Below, piece by piece: positions 33,244-44,647 of a stretch of 64,000 bases of DNA (position 1 is its first letter; each line of letters starts with the position of its first letter). The notes under the pieces are model-generated. The model made no database searches, was not told the origin of the DNA, and was given only the letters and a program-made list of their open reading frames with translations. Source of the stretch: Roseateles puraquae (GTDB lineage Bacteria > Pseudomonadota > Gammaproteobacteria > Burkholderiales > Burkholderiaceae_C); contig NZ_NISI01000001.1 of assembly GCF_002205845.1 (NCBI RefSeq), forward strand, positions 372,001 to 436,000, written 5' to 3'. Made by a program: the position numbers and the translations under genes.

Positions 33244-34629
33244 GCGTTCAAGCACTTTTTTCTGGTCGAAGTGCTCAAGGACGGCATCGAGGCTTGGCGT
33301 CTGTGCGCGACCGCACACCAGAACCCGCACCGGCACGGCCAATTGGGGCATCTTCAGGCCCGTCGCCGCCAGTGTGTCCTTCAGCGCCTGCTGGATGTTG
33401 CCCTTGTTCCAGTCGCCCACGGCTGACAGCTTGCCAGCCAGATGAGCGATCGCCGGACGGACGGCTTCGGTGACATGCGTCGCCAGATCTTCTGCCGACG
33501 GTGACACCGGCGCGAAGTACATCGACAACCAGTCCGCCAACGCCGCCACGGTGGCGCAGCGATCCTTGAAGAGGCCGACCTTGGGCTGCACCTGCGCCGC
33601 CGAGACCGCCAAACCCTTGCCGGCCAATTGCTCGACGACGAGGGCCGCGAGGCGCCCTTCGTCGACCGTCTTCACGTAGTGGCCATTGACCCAGTCCAGC
33701 TTGGCCGGGTCCCATTGGGCGGGGCTGCGGGACAGGTGGCTCCCATCGAACCAGGCCACCATCTGCGCCGCCGAGAACAATTCGTCGTCGCCATGGCTCC
33801 AGCCCAGGCGGGCCAGGTAGTTCAACATCGCCTCGGGCAGGTAGCCATTGGCGGCATAGTCCATCACGCTGACGGCCCCGCGGCGTTTGGACAACTTCAG
33901 CCCGTCGTCACCCAGGATGATCGGCAAGTGGCCGAACTGCGGTAGCGGCGCCCCAAGCGCATTGAAGATGTTGATCTGCCAGGGCGTGTTGTTGACGTGC
34001 TCGTCGCCCCGGAAGACGTGGCTGATGCGCATGTCCCAGTCGTCCACCACGACGGCGAAGTTGTAGGTCGGCACACCGTCCGTGCGGGCGATGATCAGGT
34101 CATCGATTTCGCGGTTGTTGATGGTGATCGGGCCCTTGACGAGGTCGTTCCAGGTCACGTCGCCCTCGATCGGGTTCGCAAAACGGATGACCGGCTTCAC
34201 CCCTTCCGGCGGCGTCGGGAGCACCTTGCCCGGCTCGGGACGCCAACGGCGGTCGTACAGCGTCTTCTCGCCCCTGGCCTTCTGCGCCTCGCGCATTTCA
34301 TTGAGCTCTTCTGGCGTGGCATAGCAGCGGTAGGCCTTGCCCTCGGCGATCAACTGGTCGATGACAGCCTGGTAGCGGTCCAGGCGCTGCATCTGGTAGA
34401 TCGGGCCCTCGTCGTAACTCAGGCCCAGCCAGTTCATCGCCTGGATGATCTGCTCCACGGAATCCTGGGTCGAGCGGGCAACGTCGGTGTCTTCGATGCG
34501 CAGCACGAACTGGCCACCATGATGGCGGGCGTAAGCCCAGGAGAACAACGCTGTGCGCGCCGTGCCCAGGTGAAGGAAGCCGGTCGGCGACGGCGCGATG
34601 CGCGTGCGGATCTTGTCGAAGGAGCTCAT
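33229..34629 (-). CDS. gltX: glutamate--tRNA ligase
   Basis: 466-residue class I aminoacyl-tRNA synthetase that charges tRNA-Glu. HIGH-type motif in 'TRIAPSPTGFLHLGTARTALF', 'RIEDTDVARS', 'VLRGDEH'-equivalent 'VFRGDEHVNNTPWQINIF', and the KMSKS-equivalent 'KLSKRRGAVSVMDY'. The C-terminal anticodon-binding helices follow. No zinc-finger insertion is obvious. The start overlaps the stop of metZ by 4 bp. It lies immediately upstream of the tRNA cluster that contains its substrate. Confidence 0.97.
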   Translation of the reverse strand: MSSFDKIRTRIAPSPTGFLHLGTARTALFSWAYARHHGGQFVLRIEDTDVARSTQDSVEQIIQAMNWLGLSYDEGPIYQMQRLDRYQAVIDQLIAEGKAYRCYATPEELNEMREAQKARGEKTLYDRRWRPEPGKVLPTPPEGVKPVIRFANPIEGDVTWNDLVKGPITINNREIDDLIIARTDGVPTYNFAVVVDDWDMRISHVFRGDEHVNNTPWQINIFNALGAPLPQFGHLPIILGDDGLKLSKRRGAVSVMDYAANGYLPEAMLNYLARLGWSHGDDELFSAAQMVAWFDGSHLSRSPAQWDPAKLDWVNGHYVKTVDEGRLAALVVEQLAGKGLAVSAAQVQPKVGLFKDRCATVAALADWLSMYFAPVSPSAEDLATHVTEAVRPAIAHLAGKLSAVGDWNKGNIQQALKDTLAATGLKMPQLAVPVRVLVCGRAQTPSLDAVLEHFDQKKVLERLQAV

Positions 34630-35852
34630 GCGTGATTCAAGGTGGAAAGGCCGCGCGCCAGGTCATCGCAGATGTCGTCGACATGCTCGAGACCGACGGC
34701 GAGCCGGATCAGGCCCTGGCCGATGCCGGCTGACAGGCGCTGCGCTTCAGTGAGGCGGCCATGCGACGTGGTGGCGGGGTGCGTGATGATGGACTTGGTA
34801 TCGCCCAGGTTGGTGGCGATGGAAATGACGCGCGTGCTGTCAATGACATGGAAAGCCGCCGCGCGCGCGGCGTCGGGCGTATCCGCCTTCAGGTCGAAAG
34901 ACAGCACCGCCCCACCCTGCCCTGATTGCTGGCGCATCGCCAGCTCATGCTGAGGGTGCGACGGCAGCGATGGGTAGTAGACGCGCGCCACCTGGGGCTG
35001 GGCCTCCAGCCAGCGGGCCACAGCCAGCGCCTGCTCGCTCTGGGCCTTCATGCGCAGCGCCAGCGTCTCGAGCCCCTTCAGCACCACCCAGGCGTTGAAC
35101 GGCGCCAGCGTCATGCCGACCGTGCGAAGGATGGGGCCGAACACGTCACGGATGAGCTTGTTCGGGCCACACAGCGCTCCAGCCATGACACGCCCCTGCC
35201 CGTCCATGTACTTGGTGGCCGAATGCATGACGATGTCTGCACCCATCTCGGCGGGGCGCTGCAGCGCGGGCGTCGAGTAGGTGTTGTCGACGGCAAGGAT
35301 GGCGCCCGCCGCATGCGCCATGTCCGCCAGCGCGCGGATGTCGCAGACCTCGGTCAGCGGATTGGTCGGCGTCTCGGCGAAAAAGAGTTTGGTGCTGGGG
35401 CGAACCGCGGCCTGCCATTCGGCCAAATCGGTCTGCGAGACGAAGGAGGTCTCGACGCCGAACTTGCCGAATTCCTTCGCAAAGAGATTGATCGTCGAGC
35501 CGAACACCGAGCGCGAGCAGACGACATGGTCCCCCGCCTTCAGCATGCCCATGGCGAGCAACAGGATGGCGCTCATGCCGGTCGAGGTGGCGATGGCGGC
35601 TTCAGTGCCCTCCAGCGCCGCCAGTCGAGCCTCCAGGCTGCGCACCGTCGGGTTGCTGGTGCGCGAGTAGGTGAAGTCTTCCGAGTTGGAGAACTTGCGT
35701 GCCGAGGTCTCCGCGTCGGACTGCACGTAGGCGGTCGTCAGGAAGAGCGCCTCGGAGTTTTCGCCATGCTGGCTGGGCGCCAGGGCCGTGCGCACGGCCA
35801 GCGTCTCGCGGCGCAGGCCTTCAGGCAAGGGGCGGCGGGGAGCGTCGCTCAT
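34626..35852 (-). CDS. metZ: O-succinylhomoserine sulfhydrylase
   Basis: 408-residue Cys/Met-metabolism PLP enzyme that makes homocysteine directly from O-succinylhomoserine and sulfide. Motifs: 'FLTTAYVQSDAETSARKF', 'YSRTSNPTVRSLEARLAALEG', 'FAETPTNPLTEVCDI', 'VDNTYSTPALQRPAEMGADIVMHSATKYMDGQGRVMAG' with the PLP-binding Lys, and 'SIATNLGDTKSIITHPATTSH'. ATG 35852 chosen; it starts 4 bp after the purF stop. Confidence 0.94.
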   Translation of the reverse strand: MSDAPRRPLPEGLRRETLAVRTALAPSQHGENSEALFLTTAYVQSDAETSARKFSNSEDFTYSRTSNPTVRSLEARLAALEGTEAAIATSTGMSAILLLAMGMLKAGDHVVCSRSVFGSTINLFAKEFGKFGVETSFVSQTDLAEWQAAVRPSTKLFFAETPTNPLTEVCDIRALADMAHAAGAILAVDNTYSTPALQRPAEMGADIVMHSATKYMDGQGRVMAGALCGPNKLIRDVFGPILRTVGMTLAPFNAWVVLKGLETLALRMKAQSEQALAVARWLEAQPQVARVYYPSLPSHPQHELAMRQQSGQGGAVLSFDLKADTPDAARAAAFHVIDSTRVISIATNLGDTKSIITHPATTSHGRLTEAQRLSAGIGQGLIRLAVGLEHVDDICDDLARGLSTLNHA

Positions 35853-35856
35853 GGCA

Positions 35857-37368
<1,512 letters not shown>

Positions 37369-37379
37369 GGTGGGGTTCC

Positions 37380-37922
37380 TTATTCAGGCGAATCCGCGTC
37401 AGATGGGGTCATCGAGCGGGAAACAAAGCGGGAAACGGGTTCGGGCAGCAGCGGCGCGAGGTCATGCAGCACGCCGGTCAGTACCGGTGCTGCGCGCGAG
37501 GCCTGCCAGGTGGGCGACTGCGCCAAGGGCGACGCACCGATGACGAGCACCAGCAGCAAGGCAATGAACACGCCGCGCAGCGCACCGAAACCGGCGCCAC
37601 CCAGGCGGTCCACCACCGACAAGGGCGTGGCGTGGATGAGCGTCTTGATCAGGCGCGACGCCAAGCTCCAGACGATCAGCACGGCGAAGAAGGCGATAAC
37701 CAGCGTCACGAGGTGCAGAACAGCCGGGCCGAACTGGCTCGTGACGCCTTCGGGCAGCAGATCCGCCACGAGCGGCGCCAGCGGCGCGGCCGCGAAATAG
37801 GCGACCACCCAGCCCGCCAGGGACATCACCTCGAACACCAGGCCGCGCCACAGGCCGATGCCGATCGAAATCAGCAGCAGCCCTGCGAGCGCAAGATCGA
37901 CCCAGCTGAGCGAGACGTCCAT
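37380..37922 (-). CDS. cvpA: CvpA family membrane protein
   Basis: 180 residues with four or five membrane helices ('[39 protein letters not shown]', '[23 protein letters not shown]', '[14 protein letters not shown]'). This is the conserved CvpA/colicin V production family, whose exact function is unsettled. It sits between the SPOR protein gene and purF, the usual place. Confidence 0.92.
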   Translation of the reverse strand: MDVSLSWVDLALAGLLLISIGIGLWRGLVFEVMSLAGWVVAYFAAAPLAPLVADLLPEGVTSQFGPAVLHLVTLVIAFFAVLIVWSLASRLIKTLIHATPLSVVDRLGGAGFGALRGVFIALLLVLVIGASPLAQSPTWQASRAAPVLTGVLHDLAPLLPEPVSRFVSRSMTPSDADSPE

Positions 37923-37933
37923 GGCCTCGGGCG

Positions 37934-38746
37934 TCAGAGCGTGAGGATGGAACCGGGCAGACCGGCGCCCTTGAGCTTGGACGCAGCGCGCTCGGCTTCG
38001 TCGCGCGTCGCAAACGGGCCCAGGCGCACCCGCACCCGGCGGCCGTCGGCCGTATCGACGGCCTGGGCGTAGGTCTTGAGGCCGAGCTTCTCGACCTTGG
38101 CCCGCATGTCCTGAGCCGCCTTGTTCTCGCCGTAGGCGCCCACCTGGACGATGTAGCGCGCGCCAGCGGCGGCGGCAGGCTCCTTGCCTTCCAGCAGTGC
38201 CTGCGCACGCGCGCCGTCGTTCGCCGGCTTGGGCTTGTCAGCCGGCTTCTCCACGGGTTTGACGGCAGGCTTCTCAACCGGCTTCTCAACCGGTTTCTCA
38301 GCGGGCTTGCTGGCGGCCTTCTCTGCAGGCTTCTCCGCGGGCCTGGCGACCGGCTTCTCGGCTGGCTTGACATCCGCCGGCTTGGGCTCGGGCGGGAGTT
38401 CCGCACTGGCCGCCTGCGCGACCTGCGAGGGCACGGCGGCAGGCGTGGCCTCGGCCTGAGCCAGCGGCTCGCGCGTCGGCACGGTCAGCGGCGGTGCGCT
38501 TTCCTTGCGCGGGATGTCAATCGGCAGGTCGACCGGAATCGGGCGAGGCTGGGTTTCGAAGATCAACGGGAAGCCCACCACGCCGGCTGCCACCAGCACG
38601 GCCGCACCGATCAGGCGGCGCCGGGCACGCACCCGCAACACCTGAACGTCATCGGCCGCGGAGGCCTTGGCGCCGGACTTGGCCGACTTCTTGGGCGCCG
38701 CCGCGGCGGCAGCGTCATCGCGCTTGAGGAAGGAAAACAGGCCCAT
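37934..38746 (-). CDS. SPOR domain cell-division protein (DedD-like)
   Basis: 270 residues: a short basic cytoplasmic part, one membrane helix ('[19 protein letters not shown]'), a long periplasmic linker with repeated Pro-Ala/Glu-Lys-Pro units (about 130-180), and a C-terminal SPOR domain ('[70 protein letters not shown]'). SPOR domains bind denuded peptidoglycan at the division site. 18 bp downstream of folC and upstream of cvpA. Confidence 0.92.
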   Translation of the reverse strand: MGLFSFLKRDDAAAAAAPKKSAKSGAKASAADDVQVLRVRARRRLIGAAVLVAAGVVGFPLIFETQPRPIPVDLPIDIPRKESAPPLTVPTREPLAQAEATPAAVPSQVAQAASAELPPEPKPADVKPAEKPVARPAEKPAEKAASKPAEKPVEKPVEKPAVKPVEKPADKPKPANDGARAQALLEGKEPAAAAGARYIVQVGAYGENKAAQDMRAKVEKLGLKTYAQAVDTADGRRVRVRLGPFATRDEAERAASKLKGAGLPGSILTL

Positions 38747-38763
38747 CGGCGGTGTCGCTGGCG

Positions 38764-40074
38764 TCAGTGAAGGGTGGGAGGCTGTTCGGCCGGGCGGCCG
38801 GCGGTCACGCGAGGCAGGCCGGCCTGGAGCACCCCGCCCACGGTGTAGAAGGAACCGAAGACCAGGATTCTATCGGCCGGTGTCGCCTCGGCCGCCGCGG
38901 CATGCAGGGCGTCCAGCGGGGACGCATGCGTCGTGGTGGTGACACCCGCCGGCGTCTTGAGACCCGCCGCCAGGAAGGCCGATTCCAGCTGTTCCGCCGT
39001 CGCCGCGCGGGGCAGCGGCAGGTTGGTGAAATGCCAATGGTCCACCAGCGGCGCAATGCGGGCCAGGATGCCGGCCAAATCTTTGTCTGCCATCGCGCCG
39101 AACACCGCATGGGTGCGCGGGAAATAGCCCATCTGGTCGAGGTTCTGCGCCAGCGCCGCAACGGCATGCGGGTTGTGGGCCACATCCAGCACCACCGCGG
39201 GCTGGCCCGCCAGCACCTGGAAGCGGCCCGGCAGCTCGACCAGTGCGAGCCCGGTGCGCACCGCCTGGGCACTCACCGGCAGGCGATCTGCGAGCGCCTC
39301 GAAGGCCGCCAGCACACCCGAGGCATTGAGCAACTGATTCACACCACGCAGCGCTGGGTAGGCCATGCCCGAGAAGCGCTTGTCGCGGCCCGCCCACTGC
39401 CACTGGGTGCGGTCCCCGCTGAAGGTGAAGTCGCGACCCAACTGGCGCAGGTCGGCCCCCAGCTCAGCAGCCCGCGCGGCGAGGGACTGCGGCGGCATCG
39501 GGTCGCTGACGACCACCGGGCGGCCGGCGCGCATGATGCCGGCCTTCTCGCGCCCGATGGCTTCACGGTCAGGCCCGAGGAACTCGGTGTGGTCCAGGTC
39601 GATGCTGGTGATCACGGCGCAGTCGGCGTCCACCACGTTCACGGCGTCGAGCCGTCCGCCCAGGCCCACTTCCAGGATGACGACATCCAGTGGCTCGTGC
39701 TGCAGGCGCCGCATGATGGCCAGAGTGGTGAACTCGAAGTAGGTCAGCGTGATGTCACCCCGCGCAGCCTCGACCGCTGCGAAATGCGGCTCCAGCGACT
39801 CGGCCGACACCGGCGCGCCGCCCACGCGGCAGCGCTCCTGGAAATGCACCAGGTGCGGCTTGATGTAGAGCCCCACCCGGTAGCCGGCATGCAGGGCGAT
39901 GGCTTCGAGCATCGCGCAGGTCGAGCCCTTGCCGTTGGTGCCGGCCACGACGATGGTCGGGCAGTCGAAGGCGATGCCCAGCCGCTCCTTGACCGCCTTC
40001 ACGCGGTCCAGCGTCATGTCGATGGTCTTGGGGTGCAGTCGCTCGCAATGGGCGAGCCAGTCGTCAAGCGTCAT
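38764..40074 (-). CDS. folC: bifunctional dihydrofolate/folylpolyglutamate synthase
   Basis: 436 residues of the Mur-ligase family. ATP loop '[25 protein letters not shown]', '[20 protein letters not shown]', '[34 protein letters not shown]', and the C domain '[19 protein letters not shown]'. It adds glutamate to dihydropteroate and then to folates. It lies between accD and the SPOR gene; a terminator sits between accD and it. Confidence 0.96.
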   Translation of the reverse strand: MTLDDWLAHCERLHPKTIDMTLDRVKAVKERLGIAFDCPTIVVAGTNGKGSTCAMLEAIALHAGYRVGLYIKPHLVHFQERCRVGGAPVSAESLEPHFAAVEAARGDITLTYFEFTTLAIMRRLQHEPLDVVILEVGLGGRLDAVNVVDADCAVITSIDLDHTEFLGPDREAIGREKAGIMRAGRPVVVSDPMPPQSLAARAAELGADLRQLGRDFTFSGDRTQWQWAGRDKRFSGMAYPALRGVNQLLNASGVLAAFEALADRLPVSAQAVRTGLALVELPGRFQVLAGQPAVVLDVAHNPHAVAALAQNLDQMGYFPRTHAVFGAMADKDLAGILARIAPLVDHWHFTNLPLPRAATAEQLESAFLAAGLKTPAGVTTTTHASPLDALHAAAAEATPADRILVFGSFYTVGGVLQAGLPRVTAGRPAEQPPTLH

Positions 40075-40083
40075 GGCGGGTCG

Positions 40084-40114
40084 AAAAAAACAAAGCCAGG
40101 CGCAGGGCCTGGCT
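40084..40114 (-). terminator. terminator after accD
   Basis: 7-bp stem AGCCAGG / CCTGGCT with a GC-rich loop, followed on the minus strand by TTTGTTTTTTT. It begins 20 bp after the accD stop and ends 10 bp before the folC start, so folC expression needs read-through or its own promoter. Confidence 0.88.
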
Positions 40115-40134
40115 CGGGTTCATGGCGGCGCCGG

Positions 40135-41007
40135 TCAGGCCACGGCATCAGCGCTCTGGCGCTGCAGCATGGCGAGCTGACGGGCGATGGTTTCGCGGAG
40201 CTGGCGGCGATCCACGATCATGTCGACCGCGCCCTTCTCCATCAGGAACTCGGCGCGCTGGAAGCCCGGGGGCAGCTTTTCGCGCACGGTGTTCTCGATG
40301 ACGCGCGGGCCGGCGAAGCCGATCAGCGCCTTGGGCTCGGCCAGCACGATGTCCCCCACGAACGCGAAGGAGGCCGACACGCCGCCCATGGTGGGGTCGG
40401 TCAGCACGCTGATGTAGGGCAGCTTCGCCTTGGCCAGGCGCGTGAGCGACGCGTTGGTCTTGGCCATCTGCATGAGGCTGAGCAGGCCTTCCTGCATGCG
40501 CGCGCCGCCCGTGGCGGTGAAGCAGATGAAGGGCGTCTTCTGTTCGATGGCGGTCTCGACACCGCGCACGAAGCGCTCACCGACCACCGACCCCATGGAG
40601 CCGCCCATGAAGTCGAACTCGAAGCAGGCCACCACCACCGGCACGCTCATGACCGCGCCGCCCATGACCACCAGCGCGTCGGTCTCGCCGGTGTTCTCCA
40701 GCGCTTCCTTCAGGCGGTCGGGGTACTTCTTGCTGTCCTTGAACTTCAGCGCGTCGACGGGCAGGACTTCCTGGCCGATCTCGTAGCGGCCTTCGCCGTC
40801 GAGGAAGGCGTCCAGGCGCGCCCGCGCGCCGATGCGGTGGTGATGCGAGCACTTGGGGCAGACGTTGATGTTCTGCTCCAGGTCGGTCTTGTAGAGCACC
40901 GTCTCGCAGCTGGGGCACTTGATCCACAAGCCCTCGGGCACGGTGCGGCGGTCGGCCGGGTCCCCTTGCTGAATCTTGGGCGGGAGCAGTTTGTCGAGCC
41001 AGCTCAT
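40135..41007 (-). CDS. accD: acetyl-CoA carboxylase carboxyltransferase subunit beta
   Basis: 290 residues. N-terminal four-cysteine zinc finger ('[30 protein letters not shown]') followed by the crotonase-like carboxyltransferase core ('[18 protein letters not shown]', '[40 protein letters not shown]'). It pairs with AccA to make malonyl-CoA for fatty-acid synthesis. 21 bp after trpA. Confidence 0.97.
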   Translation of the reverse strand: MSWLDKLLPPKIQQGDPADRRTVPEGLWIKCPSCETVLYKTDLEQNINVCPKCSHHHRIGARARLDAFLDGEGRYEIGQEVLPVDALKFKDSKKYPDRLKEALENTGETDALVVMGGAVMSVPVVVACFEFDFMGGSMGSVVGERFVRGVETAIEQKTPFICFTATGGARMQEGLLSLMQMAKTNASLTRLAKAKLPYISVLTDPTMGGVSASFAFVGDIVLAEPKALIGFAGPRVIENTVREKLPPGFQRAEFLMEKGAVDMIVDRRQLRETIARQLAMLQRQSADAVA

Positions 41008-41028
41008 GCGTTCTCTTCCTTGTGGGAC

Positions 41029-41829
41029 TTAGAGGGTGTCCAGCGCCGCACGGATCTCGCGGATGAAGGCGGCGCCAGTCGAGGCGACATTATCGACCGG
41101 CTGGCGCTCCAGCAGTTCGACCAGCTTGGAACCGATGACCACCGCGTCAGACACCGCCCCCACCGCCTTGGCGGTGGCCGCGTCGCGGATGCCGAAGCCC
41201 ACGCCCACCGGCACGCTGACGTGGCGACGGATGCGCGGCACGGCTTCGGCTACCGCGTCGGTGTTGAGGTGCCCGGCGCCGGTCACGCCCTTGAGCGACA
41301 CGTAATAGACGTAGCCGCTGGCCAGTTGCCCCACCTGGGCCATGCGCGCCTCGGTGGAGGTCGGCGCCAGCAGGAAGATGGCGTCCATGCCGGCGGCACG
41401 CAATTGGCCCGCGAACTCCGCGCACTCCTCGGGCGGATAGTCGACGATGAGCACGCCATCGACACCGGCGACCTGCGCGTCAGCCACAAAGGCTGCGGTG
41501 CCGTAGCGCTCGACGGGGTTGGCGTAGCCCATCAGCACGATGGGCGTGCGGTCGTTGCTTGCGCGGAACTCGCGCACGTAGGCCAGCACGTCGCGCAGGG
41601 AGATGCCCTTGGCCAGCGCCCGCTCACCGGCGCGCTGGATGACCGGGCCATCCGCCATGGGGTCGGAGAACGGCACACCCAGCTCGATGACATCCGCGCC
41701 CGCCTCGGCCATGGCCTGCATCAGCGCGACCGTGGCGGCTGGGTGCGGGTCGCCCGCCGTCACAAAGGGAATGAGGGCCTTGCGGCCCTGCGCCTTGAGG
41801 CTGTCGAAGGTGGTGGCGATGCGGCTCAT
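41029..41829 (-). CDS. trpA: tryptophan synthase alpha chain
   Basis: 266-residue TIM barrel that splits indole-3-glycerol phosphate. Catalytic Glu in '[25 protein letters not shown]' and Asp in '[20 protein letters not shown]'; phosphate loop '[15 protein letters not shown]'. Its start overlaps the trpB stop by 4 bp, giving coupled synthesis of the two subunits. Confidence 0.98.
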   Translation of the reverse strand: MSRIATTFDSLKAQGRKALIPFVTAGDPHPAATVALMQAMAEAGADVIELGVPFSDPMADGPVIQRAGERALAKGISLRDVLAYVREFRASNDRTPIVLMGYANPVERYGTAAFVADAQVAGVDGVLIVDYPPEECAEFAGQLRAAGMDAIFLLAPTSTEARMAQVGQLASGYVYYVSLKGVTGAGHLNTDAVAEAVPRIRRHVSVPVGVGFGIRDAATAKAVGAVSDAVVIGSKLVELLERQPVDNVASTGAAFIREIRAALDTL

Positions 41830-43115
41830 GCGCGGGCTCCCGGCAGGCTGACGACCGCGTCACCGCCCTTGACGGACTGACCGCGGCAGCTCGGGCGACA
41901 GTAGAAATCGGCGTTGGACAGATCGGCCACGGTGCCGATGTCCTTGTCGCCGCGACCGGAAAGGTTGACCAGCAGGACCTGATCCTTCGCCATCGTCGGG
42001 GCGATCTTCATCGCGTGGGCCACGGCGTGGCTCGATTCCAGGGCCGGGATGATGCCCTCGGTGCGGCAGAGGTGATGAAACGCCGCCAGCGCCTCGGCAT
42101 CGGTCACACCCACGTACTCCGCCCGGCCGATGTCCTTCAGGTGGGCATGCTCGGGGCCGACGCCGGGATAGTCGAGGCCGGCCGAGATGGAGTGCGTCTC
42201 GATGATCTGGCCATTGGCGTCCTGCAGCAGGTAGGTGCGGTTGCCATGCAGCACGCCCGGCGTGCCGGCTGACAGCGTCGCTGCGTGCTTGCCGCTGTCG
42301 ATGCCCTCGCCGGCTGCTTCGACGCCAATCAGGCGCGTCGCCTGATGCGGGATGTAAGGGTAGAAGATGCCGATGGCATTGCTGCCGCCGCCCACGCAGG
42401 CGAGCACGGCGTCGGGCTGGCGCCCGACCATCTCAGGCATCTGTACCAGGCACTCGTCACCGATGACGCGCTGGAAGTCGCGCACCATCATCGGGTAGGG
42501 GTGCGGGCCGGCCACGGTGCCGATGATGTAGAAGGTGTTCTCCACATTCGTCACCCAGTCGCGCATCGCCTCGTTGAGGGCGTCTTTCAGGGTCTTGCTG
42601 CCACTGTCGACGGGCACGACGGTCGCGCCGAGCAGCTTCATGCGGTAGACATTGGGCGACTGGCGCTTGACGTCTTCGCTGCCCATGTAAACGACGCATT
42701 CCAGCCCGTAGCGGGCGCAGATGGTGGCCGTGGCCACGCCGTGCTGGCCGGCGCCCGTCTCCGCAATGACGCGCGGCTTGCCCATGCGCTTGGCGAGCAG
42801 GGCCTGGCCGATGACGTTGTTGATCTTGTGCGCGCCGGTGTGATTGAGGTCCTCGCGCTTGAGGTAGATCTGGGCGCCGCCCAGCTCGCGGCTCAGGCGC
42901 TCGGCGTGATAGATCGGGCTCGGCCGGCCCACGAAGTGCGCGAGTTCCTTCTTGAACTCGGCGATGAATTCGGGATCGTTTCGGTAGTGCGCGTAGGCGT
43001 CCTTGAGCTGGTCCAGGGCATGGACCAAGGTCTCGGACACGAAGCTGCCGCCAAAGGCGGGGCCGGCGGGTGAGCGGAAATGCCCGGTGGCATCGGGCTG
43101 CTGGTAATCGAACAT
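41826..43115 (-). CDS. trpB: tryptophan synthase beta chain
   Basis: 429 residues; joins indole to serine with PLP. '[30 protein letters not shown]' carries the PLP lysine; '[19 protein letters not shown]' and the phosphate-binding '[16 protein letters not shown]' follow. A C-terminal tail of about 25 residues ('[26 protein letters not shown]') is longer than in enterics. The ATG shares one base with the trpF stop (TGATG). Confidence 0.98.
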   Translation of the reverse strand: MFDYQQPDATGHFRSPAGPAFGGSFVSETLVHALDQLKDAYAHYRNDPEFIAEFKKELAHFVGRPSPIYHAERLSRELGGAQIYLKREDLNHTGAHKINNVIGQALLAKRMGKPRVIAETGAGQHGVATATICARYGLECVVYMGSEDVKRQSPNVYRMKLLGATVVPVDSGSKTLKDALNEAMRDWVTNVENTFYIIGTVAGPHPYPMMVRDFQRVIGDECLVQMPEMVGRQPDAVLACVGGGSNAIGIFYPYIPHQATRLIGVEAAGEGIDSGKHAATLSAGTPGVLHGNRTYLLQDANGQIIETHSISAGLDYPGVGPEHAHLKDIGRAEYVGVTDAEALAAFHHLCRTEGIIPALESSHAVAHAMKIAPTMAKDQVLLVNLSGRGDKDIGTVADLSNADFYCRPSCRGQSVKGGDAVVSLPGARA

Positions 43116-43756
43116 CAGGAGGTCTCTCTGGCGAGAGCCGCGTCGGCGTCACGCACGGCGCGGCAGAAGGCTTGGATCAGGCCGGCGTCCTTGATGCCCT
43201 TGGCGGACTCGACGCCGGAACTCACATCAACGGCCCAGGGCCGGATGCGCGCCATGCCATCGGCGACGTTGGCCGCACTCAACCCACCAGACAAAACGAC
43301 CGGAAAGGGAGCGCTTGGAGGAAGAAGTGACCAATCGAAAACCTTGCCGCCGCCGCCATACCCCTCGACGACGGCGTCGAGCAGGATGGCCTGGGCGCTG
43401 GAGAAAGACTGCCTGAAGTTTAGCAAGTCGAAGCCCGGCCCCACGCCAGCCGCCCGAATGAACGGACGCCCGACGCGGTCACAGTCGGCCGGCGCCTCGT
43501 CGCCATGGAACTGGATGAGCATGTTCGGCAATGCGTCCAAACCAGCCTGCAGCTCGGCGTCGGTCGCGTTGACGAACAGGCCCACTGGCGTCACGAAGGG
43601 CGGCAGCAAGCGGGCCAGCACCTTCGCACGCTCGGGCGTCACCGCGCGCGGACTCTTGGCATAGAACACAAAGCCAATGGCATCGGCGCCCGCCTCCACG
43701 GCGGCTTCCACATCGACCTCACGGGTGAGGCCGCAGATCTTGATTCGGGTCTTCAT
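43115..43756 (-). CDS. trpF: phosphoribosylanthranilate isomerase
   Basis: 213-residue TIM barrel. '[42 protein letters not shown]' carries the general-base Cys and '[30 protein letters not shown]' the acid Asp and phosphate site. Third step of the tryptophan branch. Coupled to trpB, and 36 bp after truA. Confidence 0.97.
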   Translation of the reverse strand: MKTRIKICGLTREVDVEAAVEAGADAIGFVFYAKSPRAVTPERAKVLARLLPPFVTPVGLFVNATDAELQAGLDALPNMLIQFHGDEAPADCDRVGRPFIRAAGVGPGFDLLNFRQSFSSAQAILLDAVVEGYGGGGKVFDWSLLPPSAPFPVVLSGGLSAANVADGMARIRPWAVDVSSGVESAKGIKDAGLIQAFCRAVRDADAALARETS

Positions 43757-43792
43757 CGGAGCCTCTCGGCGTTCAGGCGGGTGTCGACGCCA

Positions 43793-44575
43793 TCACGGCA
43801 GCCAGTCCAGCGCAGCGACATGCTGCGGGATGTCGAACGCCGCATCGTAGGTCGGGCCCAGAAAGTACAGGCCGTCCGGGGAAAACGTGGGCGCCGCCAC
43901 CTTGCGGTCGCGCGCTGCCAGCACCTCGCTGACCCAATCTGGCGAGCGCGTACCGGTCCCGGCCGCCAACAGGCAGCCCATCAGATTGCGCACCATGTGG
44001 TGCAGGAAGGCGTTCGCCTCGAACTCGAAGCGCCAGTACACGCCTCGCCGCTGGACCTTGATCTCACGCAGCGTCTTGACCGGCGAGGCCGCCTGGCACT
44101 CCGACGAACGGAAAGACGAAAAATCGTGCTCGCCGATCAAGCGGTCAGCCGCGGCCTCCAGCGCTGCCTGGTCCAACGGGCGGAAGATCCAGCCGCACTG
44201 GCCGGACTCGATGGCCGGCCGCACCGCGGACTCCAGCAGCAGATAGGCGTAACGGCGCCCGCGTGCGGAGTTGCGCGCATGGAAGGTGTCGCCCGGAAAG
44301 CGACTCCACTGGATGGCGATGTCCGGCGGCAGGTAGCGGTTGACGCCACGCACCCAGGAGAACGGCTCGCGTTCGACCTCGGTGTCGAAGTGCACCACCT
44401 GGTTGATACCGTGCACCCCGGTGTCGGTACGGCCGGCACAGAGGGTGCGAATGGGCTGCGCTGCGAAGGTCGACAGCCCCTTCTCCAGCGCATCCTGCAC
44501 GGTGCGGCCGCCCGGCTGGCTCTGCCAACCGTTGTAGCCGCCGCCGCGGTAACTCACGCCAAGTGCAACTCTCAT
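43793..44575 (-). CDS. truA: tRNA pseudouridine(38-40) synthase TruA
   Basis: 260 residues. 'MRVALGVSYRGGGYNGWQSQPGGRTVQDALE', the catalytic Asp in 'TLCAGRTDTGVHGINQVVHF', 'FHARNSARGRRYAYLLL', 'EFEANAFLHHMVRNLMGCLLAAGTG'. Modifies the anticodon stem of many tRNAs. Start at ATG 44575; an in-frame extension upstream overlaps the fimV terminator hairpin and is not conserved. Confidence 0.96.
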   Translation of the reverse strand: MRVALGVSYRGGGYNGWQSQPGGRTVQDALEKGLSTFAAQPIRTLCAGRTDTGVHGINQVVHFDTEVEREPFSWVRGVNRYLPPDIAIQWSRFPGDTFHARNSARGRRYAYLLLESAVRPAIESGQCGWIFRPLDQAALEAAADRLIGEHDFSSFRSSECQAASPVKTLREIKVQRRGVYWRFEFEANAFLHHMVRNLMGCLLAAGTGTRSPDWVSEVLAARDRKVAAPTFSPDGLYFLGPTYDAAFDIPQHVAALDWLP

Positions 44576-44592
44576 CGGGGTCTGGAAGTGAC

Positions 44593-44615
44593 AACGCCCG
44601 GCGGGGCCGGGCGTT
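44593..44615 (-). terminator. stem-loop between fimV and truA
   Basis: 10-bp stem AACGCCCGGC / GCCGGGCGTT with a 3-nt loop, 32 bp after the fimV stop. A T-rich tail is short (TTGTCACTTCC), so it is probably a partial terminator. Confidence 0.6.
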
Positions 44616-44647
44616 GGAGTATCGCGGCTCACGCCGCGCGCATCGCG

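Noticed and set aside
38225-38370. Short repeated units in the SPOR gene, considered as CRISPR or tandem repeats
   Set aside because: They are in-frame Lys-Pro-x-Glu linker codons of variable length, without spacers.
38752-41880. A 1042-codon plus-strand frame opposite folC, accD and trpA
   Set aside because: Spans three certain genes on the other strand; composition typical of antisense frames.
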